The notes below the pieces were generated by a model. That model did not search any database. It saw only the letters and a program-made list of their open reading frames with translations, and was not told the DNA's origin. Of a stretch of 64,000 nucleotides of DNA, positions 54,428 to 63,818 are shown piece after piece. The position numbers and the translations under genes are program-made. The stretch covers positions 124,001-188,000 of the forward strand of contig NZ_LMDA01000022.1 in assembly GCF_001424985.1 (NCBI RefSeq). The letters are read 5' to 3'. Within the stretch, counting starts at the first letter, position 1; the number at the start of each line of letters is the position of its first letter. Origin of the DNA: Rhizobium sp. Root1212 (GTDB taxonomy: Bacteria > Pseudomonadota > Alphaproteobacteria > Rhizobiales > Rhizobiaceae).

Positions 54428-54613
54428 TTATGCGCTGGTCTTCGGGGTCAGGACCTGGCGGCCGCGATACATGCCGGTCTTCAGGTCGATGTGGTGCGGA
54501 CGGCGAAGCTCGCCCGAGTTCTTGTCTTCGATGTAGGTCGGCGACTTCAGCGCATCAGCGGAGCGGCGCATGCCGCGCTTCGACGGGCTCGTTTTTCTTT
54601 TCGGTACAGCCAT
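54428..54613 (-). CDS. rpmF: 50S ribosomal protein L32
   Basis: 61-residue L32. [20 protein letters not shown] is the diagnostic start and [17 protein letters not shown] the ending. It lacks the zinc-binding cysteines of the C+ form, as is usual in alphaproteobacteria. The ATG at 54613 is preferred over one four codons upstream. It stands alone here with a good terminator. Confidence 0.97.
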   Translation of the reverse strand: MAVPKRKTSPSKRGMRRSADALKSPTYIEDKNSGELRRPHHIDLKTGMYRGRQVLTPKTSA

Positions 54614-54785
54614 TTTATACTCCACTTATCGGGCAAAACGCTGTTTATCGGCCAGACCGCGGCCGGGACAAACAAACGTCAATCTCGGAATTTGCCGGGC
54701 TTATACATGCCCGACAGGGGTTTGACCAGTCCCTCCCGGCATTTTTTCGATGCATTGCGGTTCGAACCGCCTGAGACGCAAGGGC

Positions 54786-55433
54786 TCAGACTTCATCCTC
54801 CGGCACGATCCACGGCTCGGCGATCGCCGCCTCCTGCCATTTGCGGTAGGCTGGGTGGGTCTTTACCGCATCCATATAGTCGAGCGAGACCGGATTGCGG
54901 GTGAGATCATAAATCTCCAGACGGTTGACGACCGGCGCAAACATGGCATCGGCAGCCGAAAAAGCCCCGAACAGGAACGGCCCGCCCGAACGCGCGATTG
55001 CCTCGCGCCAGATCGTTTCGATGCGGTCGATGTCGTCCTGAACCCCCTCCTGAAGCGGAATACCCCGCTTTTGGCGGCGGATATTCATCGGGCAGGCACC
55101 GCGCAGCGCCCGGAAACCGGAGAGCATTTCCATCGCATAGCTGCGCGCCAGCGCCCGCTCCGCCGGCTCTTTCGGCCAGAGTCCGGCATCCGGGAAAAGC
55201 TCGGCGGCATATTCGATGATGGCGAGCGATTCCCACACGCGGACATCGCCGTGATGCAGGACCGGCACGCGGCCGGTCGGGGAGACCTCTTTGATCTTCG
55301 GGTTGCCGGCGGCGAAATCGAAGGGGATCACCACGTCTTCGAACGGAATGCCGCAGGCTTCGAGCGCGATCCAGGGGCGCAACGACCAGGAAGAATAGTT
55401 CTTGTTACCGACATAAAGAACGAGCTTGTCCAT
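54786..55433 (-). CDS. Glutathione S-transferase family protein
   Basis: 215 residues. The thioredoxin-like N-domain reads LVLYVGNKNYSSWSLRPWIALEACGIPFEDVVIPFD with the catalytic Ser/Tyr region, then VSPTGRVPVLHHGDVRVWESLAIIEYAAELFP, the G-site. An all-helical C-domain follows. This resembles the YfcF-like or zeta-type GSTs. The ATG at 55433 gives the normal start. It lies between rpmF and mtgA and is not in an obvious operon. Substrate unknown. Confidence 0.9.
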   Translation of the reverse strand: MDKLVLYVGNKNYSSWSLRPWIALEACGIPFEDVVIPFDFAAGNPKIKEVSPTGRVPVLHHGDVRVWESLAIIEYAAELFPDAGLWPKEPAERALARSYAMEMLSGFRALRGACPMNIRRQKRGIPLQEGVQDDIDRIETIWREAIARSGGPFLFGAFSAADAMFAPVVNRLEIYDLTRNPVSLDYMDAVKTHPAYRKWQEAAIAEPWIVPEDEV

Positions 55434-55508
55434 GGCCTGCGCCTCCTGTTTGGAAATGCCGTAGCTATAGGGATCGAGCGTCATTCAGGCCAATGAAAAG
55501 ACCTGATC

Positions 55509-56294
55509 CTAGTCATAAAGGCATTTGATATAATCGCCGGAGCGGCTTGCCCGCCCCTCGATCACGCCGGCGAGCCGGCGCAGGCCCCGGCCGGGCTTGC
55601 CGGCATTGCGTTCGCGCGGATTGGGAAGCGACACCGCCAGAAGGGCGGCCTGACGCCGGGTAAGCTTCGCCGCCGAAACGCCGAAATGATGTCGGGCGGC
55701 AGCTTCCGCACCGTAAACGCCTGGCGCCCATTCGGCGATGTTGAGGTAAAGCTCCATCGTGCGCCGTTTGCTCCAGACGAGATCGGTCGCCATGGCGAGC
55801 GGCAGTTCCAGCCCCTTGCGAACGAAGGAGCGGCCGTTCCAGAGGAACAGGTTCTTTGCCGTCTGCATCGGGATGGTGCTGGCGCCGCGGGTGGATTCGC
55901 CATCCAGCGCGTCGTCGATGACGCCGCGCATCTGCACCCAGTCGACCCCGCCATGGATACAGAACTGCCCATCCTCCGACATCATCACCGAGCGGACGAG
56001 ATTGGGCGATATCTGGTCGAACGGCACCCATTGCCGCTCATAGCCGCGAAACAGCAGGAGATCGCGCAACATCAGCGTCGAGATCGGATGGATGAAACTC
56101 GGGGCGTAGAGGATCATCAGCACATAGGGGAGCGCGACCAACACAGCGAACGCGAAAAGCAGCTTCCGCCAGCGCTCGCGCAGGAAGCGTATCACCGCCG
56201 GGCCGCGCCGTTCGGACACGCCCTCCTCGCTTCGAGTCTCCGATACGATGTCCACGTCTTCAAACGCCCGCCCAAGGTTTCCAAGGCTTCTCAT
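55509..56294 (-). CDS. mtgA: Monofunctional peptidoglycan glycosyltransferase
   Basis: Polymerises lipid II glycan strands. The protein has one membrane helix ([18 protein letters not shown]) and a GT51 domain with [20 protein letters not shown] (catalytic Glu in SEDGQFC), [19 protein letters not shown] and [30 protein letters not shown]. These are the five GT51 motifs. The start is unclear: ATG at 56294 gives 261 residues, and in-frame ATG at 56330 or TTG at 56387 would lengthen it; none has a good Shine-Dalgarno. It is divergent from the prenyl synthase gene. Confidence 0.93.
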   Translation of the reverse strand: MRSLGNLGRAFEDVDIVSETRSEEGVSERRGPAVIRFLRERWRKLLFAFAVLVALPYVLMILYAPSFIHPISTLMLRDLLLFRGYERQWVPFDQISPNLVRSVMMSEDGQFCIHGGVDWVQMRGVIDDALDGESTRGASTIPMQTAKNLFLWNGRSFVRKGLELPLAMATDLVWSKRRTMELYLNIAEWAPGVYGAEAAARHHFGVSAAKLTRRQAALLAVSLPNPRERNAGKPGRGLRRLAGVIEGRASRSGDYIKCLYD

Positions 56295-56407
56295 AAAGCA
56301 ATGGCGGTCGAAATTGAATGGCTTTCTCATCGGGAAGGTTACCGCGGCAGCGTCCGCCACAGTTTTATCCGTTGCCGAGGGCTGCAAGCCATGTCAAAGA
56401 GCCGCCC

Positions 56408-57316
56408 ATGACCGAGATTGCGTTCGAAACCCTCCTGAAGCGCGATGCGGCGGCCATCGAGGCCTGCCTGCGCGATATTCTGTCACCGGACGTCCTGAGC
56501 GACGAGATCGCGCGTCCCGCCCCATTGCTCGACGCCATGCGTCATGGGGTGCTGAACGGCGGCAAGCGGCTGCGTCCCTTCCTCGTTCTGGAAAGTGCGG
56601 CCTTTGCCGGCGGCGACCGCGAGGCCGCCCTTCGGGTCGGTGCGGCGCTCGAATGCGTGCATTGCTATTCGCTGATTCATGATGACCTGCCGGCCATGGA
56701 CGACGACGACCTGCGCCGGGGACAGCCGACCGTGCACATCGCCTATGGCGAGGCCAATGCCATCCTCGCCGGCGACAGCCTGCTGACGCTCGCCTTTGAC
56801 ATCATCGCCGCGCCTGAAACAAGGCTGCCGGATGCCGCCAAAACGGCCCTCATTCTAGCGCTCGCCCGCGCCTCCGGCATCGGCGGCATGGCCGGCGGGC
56901 AGGCGCTCGACCTCGCCGCCGAAACCACCCCGCCCGACGAAGCCGGCATCGTGACGCTGCAGGCGATGAAGACGGGCGCGCTGATCCGCTTTGCCTGCGA
57001 GGCCGGCGCCATCATTGCCGGAAGCAGCCCGGAAGAACGCCAGCTGCTGCGCCGTTACGGCGAAAAGATCGGTCTTGCCTTTCAGCTTGCCGACGACTTG
57101 CTTGATCTGACGGCCGATACCGAGACCATGGGCAAGGCGACCGGCAAGGACAAGGAACGCGGCAAGGGAACGCTGGTGGCGCTGCACGGCATGGACTGGG
57201 CCGAAGAGACGCTCTCCCGGCTGGTCGCAGAAGCCGGCGCACTGGTTGCGCCCTACGGCGAAAAGGCAAAGGTGCTGATCGAAGCCGCGAGCTTCGTCGC
57301 CCGCCGAACTCACTGA
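56408..57316 (+). CDS. ispA: Polyprenyl (farnesyl/geranylgeranyl) diphosphate synthase
   Basis: 302-residue trans-prenyltransferase. The first aspartate-rich motif is DDLPAMD (92-98) in the SLIHDDLPAMDDDDLRRGQPT block; the second is FQLADDLLDLTAD. GGKRLRPFLVLESA and MKTGALIRFACEAG are other conserved parts. It probably makes farnesyl diphosphate for undecaprenol and quinones. The ATG at 56408 is the natural start. It is divergent from mtgA and convergent with ispG, so two isoprenoid-pathway genes face each other 16 bases apart. Confidence 0.92.
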   Translation: MTEIAFETLLKRDAAAIEACLRDILSPDVLSDEIARPAPLLDAMRHGVLNGGKRLRPFLVLESAAFAGGDREAALRVGAALECVHCYSLIHDDLPAMDDDDLRRGQPTVHIAYGEANAILAGDSLLTLAFDIIAAPETRLPDAAKTALILALARASGIGGMAGGQALDLAAETTPPDEAGIVTLQAMKTGALIRFACEAGAIIAGSSPEERQLLRRYGEKIGLAFQLADDLLDLTADTETMGKATGKDKERGKGTLVALHGMDWAEETLSRLVAEAGALVAPYGEKAKVLIEAASFVARRTH

Positions 57317-57332
57317 CGGGCAGCAGCAGCGA

Positions 57333-58586
57333 CTATTCGGCCGCCGCCTGTCCCTGGCCGAAACGCTTCTCGATATAATCGGAAACCAGCTGCTCGAAAT
57401 CGCCGGCAATGTTGGTGCCGCGAATGGTCATCGCCTTCTTGCCGTCGATATAGACGGGAGCTGCCGGCAACTCGCCGGTGCCCGGAAGCGAGATGCCGAT
57501 ATCGGCATGCTTGCTTTCGCCGGGACCGTTGACGATGCAGCCCATGACCGCGACTTTCAACGCTTCGACGCCCGGATATTTTTCCCGCCAGACCGGCATG
57601 TTCTTGCGGATGTCGTCCTGGATTTTCTGGGCGAGTTCCTGAAACACCGTCGAGGTGGTGCGGCCGCAACCCGGACAAGCGGCGACCACCGGAATGAACT
57701 GGCGGAAGCCCATGACCTGCAGCAGTTCCTGCGCTACCTGCACCTCGCGGGTGCGGTCGCCACCGGGCTCCGGCGTCAGCGAAATGCGGATCGTATCGCC
57801 GATGCCCTGTTGCATGAGGATACCGAGCGAGGCCGACGAGGCGACGATGCCTTTGGAGCCCATGCCGGCTTCGGTGAGGCCGAGATGCAGCGCATGGTCG
57901 GAACGCGCCGCCAGCATCGCATAGACGGCGATCAGGTCCTGCACGGCGCTGACCTTGGCGGAAAGAATGATGCGGTTGCGCGGCAGGCCGATTTCTTCCG
58001 CAAGCTCGGCCGAAATCAGCGCCGATTGCACGATCGTCTCACGCATGACCTGCTGTGCCGTCAGCGGAAAGCCCTTGGTCTGGTTGTCGTCCATAAGGCG
58101 GGTCAGCAGTTCCTGATCGAGCGAACCCCAGTTGACGCCGATCCGCACCGGCTTGTCGAACTGGATGGCACGCTCGATGATCGCGGCGAATTGCTTATCC
58201 TTCTTCGCCTTGAAGCCGACATTGCCGGGATTGATGCGGTATTTCGCCAGCGCCTCGGCGCAGGCCGGATGATCGGCGAGCAGCTTATGGCCGATATAAT
58301 GGAAATCGCCAATCAGCGGCACATCGAGGCCAAGCCGCTCCAGCCGTTCGCGGATCTTCGGCACAGCGGCGGCGCTTTCGTCACGATCGACGGTGATGCG
58401 CACCATTTCGGAACCCGCCCGATGCAGGGCCGCAACCTGCTCCACGGTGCCATCGATATCGGCCGTATCCGTATTGGTCATCGACTGGACGACCACCGGC
58501 GCACCGCCACCCACAATCACGCCGCCGACATCGACGGCAACGGAAGCCCGGCGCGGCTGCGGGTCGAAATCGAAAGACGAAGACAT
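57333..58586 (-). CDS. ispG: 4-hydroxy-3-methylbut-2-enyl-diphosphate synthase
   Basis: Converts MEcPP to HMBPP in the MEP isoprenoid pathway using a [4Fe-4S] cluster. The 417-residue enzyme has [17 protein letters not shown] near the N-terminus, then [13 protein letters not shown] and [14 protein letters not shown]. The cluster cysteines are in [11 protein letters not shown] and [11 protein letters not shown]. Start at [13 protein letters not shown] (58586). It is convergent with the prenyl synthase gene and precedes nothing on its strand. Confidence 0.96.
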   Translation of the reverse strand: MSSSFDFDPQPRRASVAVDVGGVIVGGGAPVVVQSMTNTDTADIDGTVEQVAALHRAGSEMVRITVDRDESAAAVPKIRERLERLGLDVPLIGDFHYIGHKLLADHPACAEALAKYRINPGNVGFKAKKDKQFAAIIERAIQFDKPVRIGVNWGSLDQELLTRLMDDNQTKGFPLTAQQVMRETIVQSALISAELAEEIGLPRNRIILSAKVSAVQDLIAVYAMLAARSDHALHLGLTEAGMGSKGIVASSASLGILMQQGIGDTIRISLTPEPGGDRTREVQVAQELLQVMGFRQFIPVVAACPGCGRTTSTVFQELAQKIQDDIRKNMPVWREKYPGVEALKVAVMGCIVNGPGESKHADIGISLPGTGELPAAPVYIDGKKAMTIRGTNIAGDFEQLVSDYIEKRFGQGQAAAE

Positions 58587-58683
58587 GAACGCCTCTTGGA
58601 GATGGTGCGGCAACTGGCTTTCAGGTGGAGGACGAAAGCCAGGATGTCAACGGCAAGATCATTCCTTGACGGCGAATTGATGG

Positions 58684-58712
58684 CTGCCGGGCCGCCGAAA
58701 GCGGCCCGGCAC
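58684..58712 (-). terminator. Hairpin after the MFS gene
   Basis: Perfect 10-bp stem GCCGGGCCGC / GCGGCCCGGC with loop CGAAA, a few bases past the MFS stop and about 100 bases before the ispG start. No T run is present. Confidence 0.55.
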
Positions 58713-58717
58713 CGAAC

Positions 58718-59905
58718 TCAGTGGCCGCCATTCCGATCGGCATGAACGGCGTGGTGCGACAGGAGCAGCACGACGATGAACAGGATCGGAACGCAGGTGA
58801 AGATGACGGAGAAGCCGGTATGCTCGGCGACGAAGCCGATCAGCGACGGCGCAAACAGCATGCCGGAATACCCCATGAAGGTCGCGACCGACAGGCCGAT
58901 GCCCGGCGCCAGCCCCGGCATGTTGCCGGCCGCCGAGAACGCGATCGGCACCATGTTGGAAATGCCGATGCCGGCCAGCGCGAAGCCCAGGATCGCCAGC
59001 GGCGCATTCGGCGCGAGACCCGCGAGCAGAAGGCCGATCAGGGCAGCGACCGTGCAGAACCGCAGCGTCTTGACGCCGCCGAACCGGTCGCGCACGTGGT
59101 CGCCGGCAAAGCGCATAATCGCCATGGTCGCCGAGAAGGCGGCAAAACCGAAGCCCGAAAGCGCGACCGAAGCGCCGAGTTCGTTGCGCAGATAAAGCGC
59201 GCCCCAATCCAGCACCGTGCCCTCCGGCACCATGGAAAACAGCGCGACAAGGCCGATCAGCCACGGCAGCGGCGTCAGCGGCAGGCGCAGCTTTTGCTTT
59301 GCTGTGTCGGGATGCGGCCGGTCGTGCAGGATCATCGGCCAGGCCACGGCCAGAACCGAGAAGCAAACGATGGTGACGAACACCGCATGCGGCAGCACGC
59401 CGAAGCGCGCCATGAACACGCCGCCGATCGCCGAGCCGATCAGGCCGCCAAGGCTCCAATAGGCGTGGCAGGACGACATGATGGCGCGGCGCATGGTCTT
59501 TTCCACCTCGACCGCATTGGCATTCATCGCCACGTCCATGGCGCCGACGAAACCGCCGAGCACGAACATGGCGACGACGGCCGCCCAGACATTGGGCACC
59601 AGAGTCAGCAGCAGCAGCAGCGGCGACAGGATGATCGCCGTCACCTTCACCACCTTCTGCGACCCGAGCCGGGCAATGAAGCCGCCGGCAATCGGCATCA
59701 GCACCAGCGAGCCGATGCCGAACATGAGGATCAACAGCCCCAGCACGCTTTCGCCGATACCGAGCTTTTCCTTGAATTCCGGGATTTTTGGCGCCCAGCT
59801 GCCGGTCACGAAGCCGTTCATCAAGAAGAGCAGCGAGACCGCCAGCCTGATCTTCGGCATGTAGCCCGATCGTTCGGCAGACTTGGTGGTGATGTGTTGA
59901 TCCAT
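58718..59905 (-). CDS. MFS transporter (YbjJ-like)
   Basis: 395 residues and 12 predicted helices. The start IRLAVSLLFLMNGFVTGSWAPKIPEFKEKLGIGESVLGLLILMFGIGSLVLMPIAGGF resembles E. coli YbjJ. The block FVGAMDVAMNANAVEVEKTMRRAIMSSCHAYWSLGGLIGSAIGG is highly typical of this uncharacterised MFS subfamily. It follows the VOC and DeoR genes on the same strand and may be co-regulated. The ATG at 59905 is preceded by GGGAGGAGAG. Substrate unknown, possibly a sugar or sugar acid given the DeoR regulator. Confidence 0.88.
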   Translation of the reverse strand: MDQHITTKSAERSGYMPKIRLAVSLLFLMNGFVTGSWAPKIPEFKEKLGIGESVLGLLILMFGIGSLVLMPIAGGFIARLGSQKVVKVTAIILSPLLLLLTLVPNVWAAVVAMFVLGGFVGAMDVAMNANAVEVEKTMRRAIMSSCHAYWSLGGLIGSAIGGVFMARFGVLPHAVFVTIVCFSVLAVAWPMILHDRPHPDTAKQKLRLPLTPLPWLIGLVALFSMVPEGTVLDWGALYLRNELGASVALSGFGFAAFSATMAIMRFAGDHVRDRFGGVKTLRFCTVAALIGLLLAGLAPNAPLAILGFALAGIGISNMVPIAFSAAGNMPGLAPGIGLSVATFMGYSGMLFAPSLIGFVAEHTGFSVIFTCVPILFIVVLLLSHHAVHADRNGGH

Positions 59906-59934
59906 AGGTCTCTCCTCCCGGCCGGCGGCCGGGT

Positions 59935-60318
59935 TCAGATCATGATTTCGATAATGTTGCCGTCGGGGTCTTTGAGGACCGCCTCGTAAAAGCCGTCGCC
60001 GGTCATGCGCGGCGGCGAAACCAGAATATTTTTGCGCACGGCTTCGGTTGCCATAGCATCGACCGCTTCGCGGCTGCCGAGCGAGAGCGCCAGATGGGCA
60101 TAACCCGCCCGCTCCACCATGCCCTCGGGCGAGCCAATCCACGGCCCCTGCATGATCTCGATCGTCGGCCCGTCTACCAGCGACAGAAAGCGCGAAACGA
60201 AACCCGGACGCCGGGCACTTTCATAACGCTCGCCGATCTCGGCGCCGAAGGTCTCGGCCCAGAAGGCGGACAGACGCTCGACATCCTGGGTCCATAAGGC
60301 GACGTGACCAATCCGCAT
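59935..60318 (-). CDS. VOC (glyoxalase/bleomycin-resistance) family protein
   Basis: 127 residues. A pair of beta-alpha-beta-beta-beta modules starts RIGHVALWTQDVERLSAFWAETFGAEIGERYESARRPGFVSRFLSL and resumes at GYAHLALSLGSREAVDAMA; PPRMTGDGFYEAVLKDPDGNIIEIMI ends it with the metal-binding Glu. The conserved His and Glu residues fit glyoxalase-I-like or related isomerases. The start shares one base with the DeoR stop (TGATG), so the two are translationally coupled. Its reaction is unknown. Confidence 0.87.
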   Translation of the reverse strand: MRIGHVALWTQDVERLSAFWAETFGAEIGERYESARRPGFVSRFLSLVDGPTIEIMQGPWIGSPEGMVERAGYAHLALSLGSREAVDAMATEAVRKNILVSPPRMTGDGFYEAVLKDPDGNIIEIMI

Positions 60319-61097
60319 CAGCTCTTTGCCTTTACAGTGATGACATCGATACCGAGCGCCCGAAAGGCGGAGACAGCCGTCGCCGCAGCCCCCTCTTCGA
60401 CAATCAGCGTGGTGCAATCCTTCGCCGGCACCACGGCATGCGGCGCTGAGGTTCCGACCTTGTCGGCCGTCACCGCGACCAGCACGGCCGCACTCTGCTG
60501 CACGGCAAGCCGCTTGAAAGCAGCATCCTCATATTCGAAGGCGGTGATGCCTGCGGCGATATCGATGCCGCAGACGCCAAGGATGCACAGATCCGGCCGC
60601 AAGGCGCCGATCTCGCGCTGCGCCGTCGCGCCGACGGCAGCGCCGACCTGCCGGTCGATCCGTCCGCCAATCAAAATGATCTCGATACCGGGCTTTTCCA
60701 TCAGTGCGGCGGCGATCAGCGGCGTGTTGGTGACCGCGGTCAGCCGGATATCGGCCGGCAAGGCCCTGGCAATGGCGAGATTTGTGGAGCTGGCGTCGAA
60801 GAACACCGTCATGCCGTCACGGATGAAGTCGACGGCCGAGAGCGCCAACGCCTGTTTGCGTTCGGTTGCTTCGCCCACGCGCCGCGCAAGCGAGGTGCCA
60901 CCCGGTGCAAGCGGCAGCGCACCGCCATAGACCCGCTCGCAGAGGCCCGCAGCCGCCATTTCGCGAAGATCGCGACGGACGGTATCTTCCGAGACACCGA
61001 ATTCGCGCGCCAAATCGACGGCGAGCACGCGGCCAGAGGTTTTCAGCCGATCCTGAATAATCTGTTGTCGCTCTCGAAGAAGAAGCTCGGTCTGCAT
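60318..61097 (-). CDS. DeoR-family transcriptional regulator
   Basis: 259 residues. N-terminal winged HTH: ERQQIIQDRLKTSGRVLAVDLAREFGVSEDTVRRDLREMAAAGLCERVYGGAL, the DeoR signature. The C-terminal sugar-phosphate-binding domain follows with TVFFDASSTNLAIARALP, VTNTPLIAAALM and IILIGGRIDRQVGAAVG. It heads the operon with the VOC and MFS genes. Two direct repeats upstream (61117-61146) may be its operator. The start at MQTELLLRER is preferred to an upstream in-frame ATG at 61169. Confidence 0.92.
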   Translation of the reverse strand: MQTELLLRERQQIIQDRLKTSGRVLAVDLAREFGVSEDTVRRDLREMAAAGLCERVYGGALPLAPGGTSLARRVGEATERKQALALSAVDFIRDGMTVFFDASSTNLAIARALPADIRLTAVTNTPLIAAALMEKPGIEIILIGGRIDRQVGAAVGATAQREIGALRPDLCILGVCGIDIAAGITAFEYEDAAFKRLAVQQSAAVLVAVTADKVGTSAPHAVVPAKDCTTLIVEEGAAATAVSAFRALGIDVITVKAKS

Positions 61098-61116
61098 TAT
61101 GGGCTCAATCGTGCAC

Positions 61117-61146
61117 AAACAAGCATAAAGATGCAAAAACACGCAT
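61117..61146. promoter_or_regulatory. Direct-repeat operator candidate for the DeoR operon
   Basis: AAACAAGCAT (61117-61126) and AAACACGCAT (61137-61146) differ by one base and are exactly 20 bases apart, two helical turns. GCAT-N4-ATGC inverted elements overlap them. They sit 20 to 50 bases upstream of the deoR ATG, in the divergent region with the binding-protein gene. DeoR-type proteins usually recognise such repeated short motifs. Confidence 0.45.
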
Positions 61147-61372
61147 AGCAGAATTTTTCCGGAGTTCAACGACGTTTCACTGAATTTGCTGGTGCGACGC
61201 TTGATTTTTTGACCGGGAGGTCAAATTTCCGTCCGAACCGGCGAAAAACGAGAAAAACTTCGCCGTTTGCCGGTGCTTTTAAAGTTTTGTGCGCTTCAAA
61301 CCCGATCGTGAAATGCGATTGTCCTGCCATCCCGGCAGACGGACCGGACGCAAAAAGAATGGAAAAATCATC

Positions 61373-62149
61373 ATGAAATGGACCCACACCCTTCTCGCCG
61401 CCGCAACAGTCGCCCAGCTGGTTTTTGCCGGCGTTGCCCAGGCCGGTTCCAACCTCGAAGAGATCAAGTCTGCCGGCGTGCTGAAGATCGGCACCGAAGG
61501 CACCTACGCGCCCTTCACCTTCCATGACGCCTCCGGCGCCCTCGTCGGTTTCGACGTCGAGATTGGCGAGGCCGTCGCCAAGAAGCTTGGCGTCAAGGCC
61601 GAATTCCTGGAAGGCAAGTGGGACGGCCTGATCGCCGGCCTCGATGCCAACCGTTACGACACGGTCATCAACCAGGTTGGCATCACCGAAGAGCGCAAGA
61701 AGAAGTATGACTTCTCCGAGCCCTATATCGCCTCCAAGGCCGTTCTGATCGCCAAGGCTGACGACGACAGCATCAAGAGCTTCGAGGACCTGAAGGGCAA
61801 GAAGGCCGCGCAGTCGCTGACCAGCAACTTCGGCAAGCTCGCCCAGGCTTCGGGTGCAGAACTCGTCGGTACCGACGGCTTCGACCAGTCGATCCAGCTT
61901 GTCCTGACCGGCCGCGCCGATGCGACCATCAACGACAGCCTCTCCTTCCTCGACTTCAAGAAGCACAAGCCCGACGCACCGGTGAAGATCGCCGCCGAAC
62001 AGGCTGACGCCGATCACTCCGGCATCATCCTGCGCAAGGGCGAGCCGGAACTGCTGGAAGCGATCAACAAGGCCCTGGCCGAGATCAAGGCCGATGGCAC
62101 CTACGACGCCATCTCGCAGAAGTATTTCGGCGCCGACGTCTCGAAATAA
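61373..62149 (+). CDS. Amino-acid ABC transporter substrate-binding protein (TcyJ-like)
   Basis: 258 residues with a signal peptide to VAQAG (residue 23). Mature part: GVLKIGTEGTYAPFTFHDASGALVGFDVEIGEAVAKKLGVKAEFLEGKWDGLIAGLDANRYDTVINQVGITEERKKKYDFSEPY, which closely resembles cystine/diaminopimelate-binding FliY (TcyJ) and related proteins. The start ATG at 61373 gives the leader. It begins a complete operon with permease and ATPase; a hairpin follows in the intergenic space. Cystine is the best-guess ligand, but not certain. Confidence 0.92.
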   Translation: MKWTHTLLAAATVAQLVFAGVAQAGSNLEEIKSAGVLKIGTEGTYAPFTFHDASGALVGFDVEIGEAVAKKLGVKAEFLEGKWDGLIAGLDANRYDTVINQVGITEERKKKYDFSEPYIASKAVLIAKADDDSIKSFEDLKGKKAAQSLTSNFGKLAQASGAELVGTDGFDQSIQLVLTGRADATINDSLSFLDFKKHKPDAPVKIAAEQADADHSGIILRKGEPELLEAINKALAEIKADGTYDAISQKYFGADVSK

Positions 62150-62196
62150 GCATTTGCGAGCGGCGGTTTCGCCCTCACCTGTGCTCCGCTATAGTC

Positions 62197-62225
62197 TGAT
62201 CCGCTCCGCCCGCCGGGGCGGATCA
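62197..62225 (+). promoter_or_regulatory. Intercistronic hairpin between binding protein and permease
   Basis: TGATCCGC / GCGGATCA arms with a 13-base loop, between the binding-protein stop and the permease start. It probably protects the abundant binding-protein message. Confidence 0.5.
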
Positions 62226-62247
62226 ATGTCTTTGAAGGGGTCGTTTC

Positions 62248-62924
62248 TTGCCCGCCTGGCTACAACTCATGCTGGATTCGCTCCAGCCCCTCCTCTGGGC
62301 GGGTCTGATCTTCACCATTCCGCTGACGCTGCTCTCCTTCGCGCTCGGCCTTGCGCTTGGCCTTGTAACGGCCGTCACCCGGTTGTTCGGGCCGAAGCCG
62401 CTGGTCGCCGTCGCCCGCTTCTATGTCTGGGTGATCCGCGGCACGCCGCTCTTGGTGCAGCTGTTCGTGATCTTCTATGGGCTTCCGAGCCTTGGCATCC
62501 TGCTCGATGCCTTCCCGGCGGCGCTGATCGGCTTCACGCTGAACATCGGCGCCTATACCTCGGAAATCATCCGCGCCGTCATCTCCTCTGTCCCCAGAGG
62601 ACAATGGGAGGCCGCCTATTCGATCGGCATGAGCTGGAGCCAGGCGATGCGGCGCACGATCCTGCCGCAGGCGACCCGTGTCGCCGTGCCGCCGCTGTCG
62701 AACACCTTCATCTCGCTGGTGAAGGACACCTCGCTTGCCGCCGCGATCACCGTACCGGAGCTTTTCCAGACGGCGCAGCGCATCGTCGCCACTACCTATG
62801 AGCCGCTGATCCTCTATATCGAAGCGGCCTTGATCTATCTGGCCCTGAGTTCGGTCCTTTCGGCGCTGCAGGTGCGGCTTGAAAAGCGCTTTGCCCGTTA
62901 TGGCGGTTTCCTGGAGGCGCGCAC

Positions 62925-62928
<4 letters not shown>
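62248..62928 (+). CDS. Amino-acid ABC transporter permease (TcyL-like)
   Basis: 226 residues, about five membrane helices. Motifs: WVIRGTPLLVQLFVIFYGLPSLGI, AYTSEIIRAVISSVPRGQWEAAYSIGMSWSQAMRRTILPQATRVAVPPLSNTF (EAA loop) and LVKDTSLAAAITVPELF. The likely start is TTG at 62248, with AAGGGG upstream; an internal ATG at 62269 is the alternative. The stop overlaps the ATPase start (ATGA). With the binding protein it resembles TcyJ-TcyL systems. Confidence 0.92.
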
Positions 62929-63686
<758 letters not shown>

Positions 63687-63689
63687 GGA

Positions 63690-63812
63690 CTTCCCTTCTC
63701 CCCAGCGGGGAGAAGGTGGCGCGCAGCGCTGGATCAGGGGGTCTATCCACGCATTCGGGATATGCCGCCTCCATCTGCCCTTCGGGCATTTTCTCCCCGC
63801 TGGGGAGAAGAG
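63690..63812. repeat. RIME-like mosaic palindrome at the right end
   Basis: CCTTCTCCCC-AGC-GGGGAGAAGG (63694-63716), a GCCC-TTC-GGGC hairpin (63777-63787) and TTCTCCCC-GCT-GGGGAGAA (63791-63809). The outer units are inverted copies of each other. It is the same family as the ccmA-ccmB gap element, and lies between two convergent genes. Confidence 0.78.
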
Positions 63813-63818
63813 GAGCCC

